From JBBQYA01 sp038209155 (GTDB lineage Bacteria; Bacteroidota; Bacteroidia; Sphingobacteriales; Sphingobacteriaceae), in assembly GCA_038209155.1 (NCBI GenBank), contig JBBQYA010000086.1, positions 1-11,519 on the forward strand: DNA of 11,519 bases. Reading direction: 5' to 3'. Both the position numbers and the translations under genes were made by a program. The first letter of the stretch is position 1. Each line of letters starts with the position of its first letter. Under the pieces are notes generated by a model. That model searched no databases and was not told where the DNA came from. It saw only the letters and a program-made list of their open reading frames with translations. Positions 1 through 5,161 of this stretch are shown one piece after another.

Positions 1-381
1 AACAACTTCTTCTTTTGGTTCAGCAACTACTTCCGCAACAGATTTAGTTTCTACATCTTCTGCTTTTGCAGTTTTTGCTTTTACTATTTCAATTGGCTTA
101 ATTTCAATTGCTTGTTCTTGCTTATTGATTGCTGGAACAATAGAAACCCAAGACTTATTATCTTGTTTTTTTCTAAATAAAACCGTTCCATCTACCAAAG
201 CAAACAAAGTATGATCTCTTCCGATACCTACACCTTTGTCTGGGTGATGCTTGGTTCCTCTTTGTCTTACGATGATGTTACCAGCATTTGCTAATTGGCC
301 ACCGTATATTTTAATTCCTAATCTCTTACTGTGCGATTCACGACCGTTTCTGGAACTACCCGCACCTTTTTTGTGAGCCAT
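1..381 (-). CDS. rpmA: 50S ribosomal protein L27 with C-terminal extension (3' end outside window)
   Basis: L27 is a large-subunit ribosomal protein whose N-terminal tail reaches towards the peptidyl-transferase centre. Translating the minus strand from the ATG at 381 gives 127 codons with no stop before the window edge. It opens MAHKKGAGSSRNGRES, the classic L27 start without the cleaved leader found in Firmicutes. The core continues through LGIKIYGGQ (21-29), an RQRGTKHHPD stretch (39-48) and VGIGRDHTLFAL (51-62) to about residue 83. Normal L27 proteins end near residue 85-90. This one continues for at least 40 more residues, rich in Lys, Glu, Ala and Val, with no sign of frame breakdown. 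It follows rplU after 45 bases, the usual L21-L27 order. Identity is near certain; the true length is unknown. Confidence 0.96.
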   Translation of the reverse strand, partial: MAHKKGAGSSRNGRESHSKRLGIKIYGGQLANAGNIIVRQRGTKHHPDKGVGIGRDHTLFALVDGTVLFRKKQDNKSWVSIVPAINKQEQAIEIKPIEIVKAKTAKAEDVETKSVAEVVAEPKEEVV

Positions 382-397
382 TTTTTATAAAATTTAT

Positions 398-426
398 CAA
401 TCATCTTCAAGATGATTGGATGATTG
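398..426 (-). repeat. Perfect inverted repeat plus tandem octamer between rplU and rpmA
   Basis: CAATCATCTT at 398-407 is the exact reverse complement of 409-418, with one base between. In the transcript this would fold as a 9 bp stem with a 3-base loop. The octamer GATGATTG at 411-418 is repeated directly at 419-426, ending exactly against the rplU stop codon. The hairpin has no T tract after it and lies 17 bases before the rpmA start, so it is not a canonical terminator. It could set mRNA processing or the L21:L27 ratio; that is inference. Confidence 0.6.
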
Positions 427-738
427 TTAAATACTAATACCTGAAATTTGGATTTTTGTAAAAGATTGACGGTGACCGTTTTTCTTCTTATATCCTTTTC
501 TTCTTTTCTTTTTAAAGACAATTACCTTGTCTCCTTTTAAATGTGACACGATGGTGGCAGAAACCTTGGCATTTTTTACACCAGGAGCACCTACTGTAAA
601 TTTACCTTCATTCTCTACCAACAAAACTTTGTCAAATTCAATACTAGCGCCTTCATCTCCTTGTAGCCTGTGTACAAAGATCTGCTGGTCTTTTGCAACT
701 TTAAATTGCTGTCCTGCTATATCTACTATTGCGTACAT
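427..738 (-). CDS. rplU: 50S ribosomal protein L21
   Basis: L21 binds 23S rRNA in the large ribosomal subunit. The 103-residue product begins MYAIVDIAGQQFKV, the family signature at the N-terminus. It has the typical basic stretch KKKRRKGYKKKNGHRQ (about residues 76-91) and then FTKIQISGI at the end. Length equals the usual bacterial size, so this copy lacks the long C-terminal tail that I recall in some Bacteroidota L21 proteins. It is the first gene of the rplU-rpmA pair, with a strong promoter match 36 bases upstream of the start codon. Both the start and the family assignment are secure. Confidence 0.98.
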   Translation of the reverse strand: MYAIVDIAGQQFKVAKDQQIFVHRLQGDEGASIEFDKVLLVENEGKFTVGAPGVKNAKVSATIVSHLKGDKVIVFKKKRRKGYKKKNGHRQSFTKIQISGISI

Positions 739-773
739 TGTTTGTTATGGTTTTATAAAAATTTTATGAATTG

Positions 774-804
774 CAAAAGTAAGAAAATTTCAAAATAAAA
801 CAAA
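774..804 (-). promoter_or_regulatory. Bacteroidota-type promoter for rplU-rpmA
   Basis: Read on the minus strand, TTTG at 801-804 is followed after exactly 19 bases by TACTTTTG at 774-781. This matches the Bacteroidota housekeeping (sigma-ABfr) consensus TTTG-N19-TAnnTTTG in every specified position. Transcription should start near 767-768, giving a leader of about 29 bases before the rplU ATG at 738. The surroundings are strongly AT-rich, as expected for a ribosomal-protein promoter. Confidence 0.75.
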
Positions 805-1022
805 TGCGAAATACATTCTTTTTTTTTGATCTTAATTCGTTGGCTTACTGCTAAAAACTAAACTATAAATCCTCTTTTTACTCTTGAATTCTTTCGTCAA
901 ATTTTTATTTAAAATGGATTTAAGTGGTCAATAATTTGTTTTTTAATAATTAAAAAAAATAGTCAGCAAACAATTAATCCTCTTCTGATCAAATATTTTT
1001 CTTTATCAAAAAGAAGTCTAAG
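805..1022. other. AT-rich intergenic spacer between the 172-residue gene and the rplU promoter
   Basis: No coding potential or RNA gene was recognised here. Two weak hairpins are visible. TTTTTTAAT at 939-947 is exactly complementary to 949-957, but is made only of A and T. TTCTTT at 999-1004 pairs with AAAGAA at 1010-1015, just beyond the stop codon of the upstream gene. Either might help end the symporter transcript, but neither is a GC-rich stem followed by a T tract, so I do not call a terminator. Confidence 0.4.
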
Positions 1023-1541
1023 CTATTTATCAAAATTTTCTTTTCTGTTTTTTGAATTGGAAAGCGTTTTGTTAATAAACAAAACCAACTGCCCCATCCG
1101 TTCATTCAGATTGGAATTGGTAGATTTCACAGACCAAGTTACCGATTTTATTTTTCTAGTATACGCCATATGCACATTGTAGACAGCACCTTTATCTTGC
1201 CCACCATATTCCGCGTCTGCAGACTTTATGGTATCGGGCAAATCATAAAAATTAATATCTATCATTTTCCGATGAATTTCTTGCAATTCTTCCTTGCTAA
1301 GTTTTACGGTAAATTTCTTTAATGTGTCCGAAATTTCTGTTTCAAATACATACAATCCTGTTCTACTGTCAAAAGAATTATTCATATTACCTTCTGTACC
1401 ATATTTATAAGTAATGTATTGGAATTCTGTAAAATTATAGGCGGCCTTACCTACCATTTGTACATAATAATAAATGCAGTAAATTAAAAAAGGTGCAAAG
1501 ATGCACGTTAACAAATATATTTTTCTTGATCTATTACTCAT
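1023..1541 (-). CDS. Membrane-anchored protein of unknown function, coupled to the symporter gene
   Basis: I do not recognise this 172-residue protein with confidence. Residues 1-7 are polar and basic (SNRSRK), followed by one hydrophobic helix at about 9-28. The remaining 140 residues are soluble, so it is probably a single-pass inner-membrane protein with an extracytoplasmic domain. The stretch VKLSKEELQEIHRKMIDINF (about 79-98) followed by YDLPD recalls small Bacteroidota domains with an 'LS.eEl..i...i...nFf.lp' pattern, such as DUF6438. That resemblance is loose. The start codon overlaps the symporter stop codon by one base (TAATG on the minus strand), so the two are translationally coupled and co-transcribed. 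A role tied to the transporter is possible, but nothing in the sequence proves it. There is no lipobox. Confidence 0.8.
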   Translation of the reverse strand: MSNRSRKIYLLTCIFAPFLIYCIYYYVQMVGKAAYNFTEFQYITYKYGTEGNMNNSFDSRTGLYVFETEISDTLKKFTVKLSKEELQEIHRKMIDINFYDLPDTIKSADAEYGGQDKGAVYNVHMAYTRKIKSVTWSVKSTNSNLNERMGQLVLFINKTLSNSKNRKENFDK

Positions 1542-2926
1542 TATACTTCTGTTAAATTATTTAGTTCAGGGTTAGCATTTTCATTAAATTCACCTTCCCA
1601 TTTTGCAATTACAACGGTTGCTAAGCAATTCCCAATTACATTTACAGATGTTCTAGCCATGTCCATCAGCTCATCTATTCCCAAAATAATAAATACTGGC
1701 CATACAGGCAATCCAAATGAAGCAACCGTACCAAGTAAAATAACGAGTGATGCTCTAGGCACACCAGCAACACCTTTGCTCGTAAGCATTAAAGTGAAAA
1801 CCATTAATAATTGTTGCCCAATGGTTAAATCTATACCAGCTGCTTGGGCTACAAAAATAGAGGCTAACGATAAATACAGTGTAGTTCCATCTAAATTAAA
1901 ACTATATCCTGTCGGCATTACGAAAGCAACAATTTTTCTTGGAACTCCTAATTTTTCCATTGCTTCCATAGCTCTTGGTAGGGCAGCTTCTGAGCTTGTA
2001 GTAGCAAATGCAATGGAAACAGGCTCTGCAATCGCTTTCAAAAATTTTCGAACATCTAATTTGATTATTAAAGCTATTGGCAACAAAACCAAAAGTAAGA
2101 AGGCAATTAGTGCGGTGTATAGAGTTGCTAATAAATGAAAAAGATTGACTAAAATTCCTAATCCCATGTGCCCAACAGTATATGCAATAGCTGCACCCAC
2201 ACCTATGGGAGCAAAATACATGATGATATTGGTAAATTTAAACATCACTTCTGAGAGACTTTCAGCAGCTTTCAACATGGGTTGACGTTTCTTTTCGCTC
2301 ACCATTGCCAATGCAATTCCAAATAAAATACTAAAAACTACAATTTGCAAAACTTGACCTTCAGCAATAGATTTTGCAATATTTTCTGGAAAAATATGCA
2401 GAATAATATCGTTTAAGCTCTGTGGGGCTACTATCGGCAATTCTTCTTGCACACCTATCGGAAGTTTGATTCCTACACCAGCTTTAGAAATATTAATAGC
2501 AATCAAACCAATAAACAATGCAATGGTAGTTACAATTTCAAAATACAAAATGGATTTCCAACCCATTCTACCTACCTGTTTCAAATCTGAATGACCAGCT
2601 ATTCCCACTACCAAAGTTCCAAAAAGGAGTGGAGCAATGATAGTTTTTATCATCTTTAAAAATACCTTACTCAATACTTGAAGCTGAATTCCGAATGCTG
2701 GAAAATCGTTTCCAATTTCTGCTCCAACTACCATACTTATTAGTATCCAAGTAGTTAAAGTTTTTTTTCTTAAACCAAAAACTACCAACCCAGATATAGC
2801 AAGCCAACGGGCTATAAAAAACACATTGGCAGGAACTGAGAAAACTTGGAGATAATTAAACGCGCCAATGATGAACGCAAATGATAAAGTGATGAGTGTA
2901 TATAAATAGGAGTTGTTAATTTTCAT
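1541..2926 (-). CDS. Dicarboxylate/amino acid:cation symporter (DAACS, SLC1/GltP-DctA family)
   Basis: This is an inner-membrane secondary transporter of the glutamate/aspartate/C4-dicarboxylate family, 461 residues long, slightly above the usual 400-440. The family landmarks are in order: helical hairpin 1 with SSEAALP (311-317), TM7 with NLDGT (344-348) after PTGYSF, hairpin 2 with SKGVAGVPRAS (383-393), and TM8 with D422, R425, T426, N429 and N433. Arg425 aligns with the residue that binds the acidic side chain of aspartate or glutamate in GltPh, so an acidic substrate is likely. The last TM8 position, Asp405 in sodium-coupled GltPh, is Asn here, as I recall for several bacterial GltP/DctA proteins, which suggests proton coupling. 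The N-terminus has about 60 extra, mainly hydrophobic residues before the usual first helix. It overlaps the 172-residue gene downstream. Exact substrate and ion are undecided. Confidence 0.93.
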   Translation of the reverse strand: MKINNSYLYTLITLSFAFIIGAFNYLQVFSVPANVFFIARWLAISGLVVFGLRKKTLTTWILISMVVGAEIGNDFPAFGIQLQVLSKVFLKMIKTIIAPLLFGTLVVGIAGHSDLKQVGRMGWKSILYFEIVTTIALFIGLIAINISKAGVGIKLPIGVQEELPIVAPQSLNDIILHIFPENIAKSIAEGQVLQIVVFSILFGIALAMVSEKKRQPMLKAAESLSEVMFKFTNIIMYFAPIGVGAAIAYTVGHMGLGILVNLFHLLATLYTALIAFLLLVLLPIALIIKLDVRKFLKAIAEPVSIAFATTSSEAALPRAMEAMEKLGVPRKIVAFVMPTGYSFNLDGTTLYLSLASIFVAQAAGIDLTIGQQLLMVFTLMLTSKGVAGVPRASLVILLGTVASFGLPVWPVFIILGIDELMDMARTSVNVIGNCLATVVIAKWEGEFNENANPELNNLTEV

Positions 2927-2947
2927 GAATTCATTTTACGAAGATTT

Positions 2948-2955
2948 CAAATGTA
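2948..2955 (-). promoter_or_regulatory. Candidate -7 element upstream of the symporter gene
   Basis: TACATTTG on the minus strand matches the Bacteroidota -7 consensus TAnnTTTG exactly and lies 21 bases before the symporter start codon. The expected upstream TTTG is missing at 19 bases. The best nearby candidate is TTTT at 2973-2976 (17-base spacing). The call rests on the -7 element alone. Confidence 0.4.
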
Positions 2956-3092
2956 ATTAATTTGACTTCTTTAAAATAAAAAAATAAAATGACATAAAAA
3001 TACTACTGAGACTTGAGATCAAATCGTAAATAAAAAAAAATATTCAAATTCTTATTGCCTATCTAAATAAAAATAAATTCGTTTATAAATTT

Positions 3093-3195
3093 GGGCGTTT
3101 TAACCAGCTTTCCGCTTTATCTTTTTTGCGAGCAAATATTTTAAAAATCGAAAATTTAATGGCGCAAAAAAAGATGCCGCTCCAATCTGGAACGC
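3093..3195. repeat. Imperfect palindrome resembling a dispersed Bacteroidota palindromic repeat
   Basis: Outer arms GCGTT (3095-3099) and AACGC (3191-3195) are complementary and can extend by CCAG (3104-3107) with CTGG (3187-3190), leaving a 4-base bulge. Inner arms ATCTTTTTTGCG (3119-3130) and CGCAAAAAAAGAT (3163-3175) pair with a one-base slip around a 32-base AT-rich loop. Between the arms lie CAGCTTTCCGCT on the left and GCCGCTCCAATC on the right. From memory, this ordered set (GGGCGTT, GCTTTCCGCT, variable stem, CCGCTCCAATC, AACGC) is typical of REP-like palindromic repeats scattered between genes in Bacteroidota genomes. It is clearly less AT-rich than its flanks, consistent with insertion. 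Only one copy is in this window, so dispersal is unproven. Confidence 0.6.
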
Positions 3196-3245
3196 TGGCA
3201 AAACATTGCAAATAAATAAGTTAATCTATGAAATTTTCAATTTAT

Positions 3246-4205
3246 TTATGCACTTAATACTGGATGTTCAATTGCTGCCAAATATCTTTCTGCATCTAAA
3301 GCAGCCATACAGCCTGTTCCAGCTGCAGTAATTGCTTGTCTGTAAACTTTGTCTTGAGCATCTCCGCAAGCAAAAACACCAGCTATATTAGTATTAGAAG
3401 AACCTGGATTGGTTATCAAATAACCTGTCTCATCCATATCTAAATAACTTTTAAAAATTGTCGTATTTGGAGTATGACCGATTGCAACAAAAAAACCAGT
3501 TATTGCAATTTCCGATATTTCATTCGTTATATTATTTAAAAGTCTTACACCTGTTACCACTTTACCGTCACCCAAGATTTCTTGCGTTTCTGTATTGAAA
3601 TGAATATGAATATTTGGTGTTGCATGAACTCTATTTATCATGGCTTTAGAAGCCTTAAATTCTCCTTTTCTAACTATCATATGTACATTCTTGCACAATT
3701 TGGCTAAATATGTTGCCTCTTCTGCTGCTGTATCTCCTGCTCCAACAATTGCCACATCTTGTCCTTTAAAGAAAAATCCATCACAAACAGCACATGCCGA
3801 AACTCCAAAACCATTATATTTATATTCAGATTCTAATCCAAGCCATTTTGCAGCGGCTCCTGTTGCGATAATTACTGTATCAGCAGTGATGATTTTATGT
3901 TCATCAACTTTTACTCTTAATGGTTTTACAGAAAAATCTACTTCAGAAACGTAGCCAAATCGAACATCAGTTCCGAATCGTTCCGCTTGTTTTTGTAAGT
4001 CGACCATCATTTCTGGACCCTGTGTTCCATTAGGATACCCAGGAAAGTTTTCTACTTCTGTTGTCAATGTTAATTGTCCACCAGGTTGAATTCCAGTATA
4101 CATTACTGGTTTCATGTCTGCTCTAGCAGCATATATTGCAGCTGTGTATCCAGCCGGTCCCGATCCTATGATTAGGCATTGAAGATGTTCTATTTCTTGA
4201 GTCAT
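3246..4205 (-). CDS. trxB: Thioredoxin-disulfide reductase
   Basis: This cytoplasmic FAD flavoenzyme passes electrons from NADPH to thioredoxin. The 319 residues match the family length. Landmarks are the FAD-binding GSGPAG (14-19), the redox pair in CAVCDG (C138, C141, with D142 as proton donor), the NADPH-binding GAGDTAAEEA (155-164), a basic patch VRKGEFKAS (178-186) where the canonical HRRxxFRAS for the NADPH 2'-phosphate lies, ATGAAAKW (114-121), and the C-terminal FAD motif GDAQDKVYRQAITAAGTGC (281-299). All catalytic features are intact. The gene is separated by 104 bases from the operon upstream and 319 bases from the symporter downstream, so it is probably a single-gene unit. An inverted repeat sits just before its start codon. 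Confidence 0.97.
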   Translation of the reverse strand: MTQEIEHLQCLIIGSGPAGYTAAIYAARADMKPVMYTGIQPGGQLTLTTEVENFPGYPNGTQGPEMMVDLQKQAERFGTDVRFGYVSEVDFSVKPLRVKVDEHKIITADTVIIATGAAAKWLGLESEYKYNGFGVSACAVCDGFFFKGQDVAIVGAGDTAAEEATYLAKLCKNVHMIVRKGEFKASKAMINRVHATPNIHIHFNTETQEILGDGKVVTGVRLLNNITNEISEIAITGFFVAIGHTPNTTIFKSYLDMDETGYLITNPGSSNTNIAGVFACGDAQDKVYRQAITAAGTGCMAALDAERYLAAIEHPVLSA

Positions 4206-4222
4206 ATAATATTAGGTCAATT

Positions 4223-4240
4223 CTAAAATTACAATTTTAG
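4223..4240 (-). promoter_or_regulatory. Perfect 8+8 inverted repeat upstream of trxB
   Basis: CTAAAATT (4223-4230) and AATTTTAG (4233-4240) are exact reverse complements separated by two bases, placed 18-35 bases before the trxB ATG. Degenerate -7 elements overlap it (TAGAATTG at 4218-4225 and TAAAATTG at 4232-4239, each one mismatch from TAnnTTTG). A dimeric regulator site over the promoter would fit, but palindromes made largely of A and T also arise by chance in such DNA. Confidence 0.35.
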
Positions 4241-4309
4241 TACTGAAAAGTTTGATTGTGTAAATTTTTGTAGTTTTATTTATTTTAATCTGGAAAAATA
4301 ATTTCCGAA

Positions 4310-5158
4310 CTATTTTCCAACAATAATACGATAATTACTATTTGCATAACTACCCCAAATTCCAATTCCGCCATTTATATTGGATTTAATTTTTAGAGGA
4401 GCTGAAAAAGGATTACCTGCACTAGAACCTTGTCTTTCAACAGTTTGCCAAAAATCAAAATGCTCTTTTGTAATCACTGACCACCGTAAATCAATGGTGT
4501 CTCCTTCTTGGAAATAACCATATTCGTCAAATCCGGTGCTATCATCTAGATTTCCTTTTCCTGCATTGATGGCGAAATCAAATTTCTTTCCGTTTATTAA
4601 ATTATCTTCATAAACCGATTGAAAATCAGTATCATAGTTTTGCTGATTACCTAATTTGGTCATTGCGCGATAATAATTTCCTAAAACATTTGGATCGTTT
4701 AGCGTTACAAAAAGTTCATATAATCCAGGTTTATTTTCTACTTCTTTTACAAATACACTATCTAATGGAATTGGATTTAAAATGGTAGTTGTGGCTGTTA
4801 TAATTTTATTATCAGCCTCTACTTTTAGATTATATGTTTTACCAATTTCTCCAAATAAAGTAAACGAAATATAAAAAGGAAAATCAGGACTTATTTGTTT
4901 TAACGTGTCTATTTTACCATCCGATTCTACTGTAACTATTGCATTATTCACAAAATAAGGAGTAAGAGTAGCGGTATCTATCACACCTATAAAAGGTAAA
5001 TTTCTAGATAAAATAACAGACAATTGTCTACCTTGTTCTACAATTCCTTCTACTACTATTTGTTGTTCAGATTGAATAATATCCAATGAAATATCTCTCT
5101 CGCAACTACTAATTGCAAAAGTTAAAGTGAGTAAAATAAAGTATTCTCGAATTTTCAT
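4310..5158 (-). CDS. DUF4249-type lipoprotein, partner of the TonB-dependent receptor
   Basis: This 282-residue product has a lipoprotein signal: hydrophobic residues 6-16, then the lipobox ISSC with lipidated Cys19. The mature start is CERD, acidic near the cysteine, which agrees with the surface-export signals of Bacteroidota lipoproteins. The body matches the DUF4249 pattern as I know it: QIVVEGIV (33-40), LSVILSRNLPF (46-56), YNLKVEADN (109-117), PIPLDSV (129-135) and DPNVLGNYYRAM (155-166). DUF4249 genes commonly follow a TonB-dependent receptor gene, as here, with only 3 bases between the receptor stop and this ATG. By analogy with SusC-SusD pairs it may sit on the cell surface and help load the receptor, but it is not a SusD homologue and its biochemical role is not established. 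It appears to be the last gene of its operon. Confidence 0.85.
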   Translation of the reverse strand: MKIREYFILLTLTFAISSCERDISLDIIQSEQQIVVEGIVEQGRQLSVILSRNLPFIGVIDTATLTPYFVNNAIVTVESDGKIDTLKQISPDFPFYISFTLFGEIGKTYNLKVEADNKIITATTTILNPIPLDSVFVKEVENKPGLYELFVTLNDPNVLGNYYRAMTKLGNQQNYDTDFQSVYEDNLINGKKFDFAINAGKGNLDDSTGFDEYGYFQEGDTIDLRWSVITKEHFDFWQTVERQGSSAGNPFSAPLKIKSNINGGIGIWGSYANSNYRIIVGK

Positions 5159-5161
5159 TTA

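Larger units (their letters stand above)
2927..3245. other. 319-base intergenic region between trxB and the symporter gene
   Basis: No gene is visible. The part nearest the symporter (2927-3060) is AT-rich and holds only the candidate -7 element at 2948-2955. The part nearest trxB holds the imperfect palindrome at 3093-3195. The remaining 50 bases after the trxB stop codon (3196-3245) show only weak AT hairpins and no canonical terminator. Confidence 0.6.

Noticed and set aside
939..957. Perfect 9+9 inverted repeat between the 172-residue gene and rplU
   Set aside because: It consists only of A and T in an AT-rich spacer, so chance occurrence is likely and no function is supported.
1659..2138. 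159-codon open frame on the plus strand
   Set aside because: It lies entirely inside the well-supported symporter gene on the other strand, and its product has no recognisable domain; it is an antisense shadow.
4292..4306. Small hairpin (GGAAA/TTTCC) just after the DUF4249 gene stop codon, as a possible terminator
   Set aside because: The stem is only 5 bp, AT-rich, and has no T tract following it on the minus strand, so it does not meet intrinsic terminator criteria.
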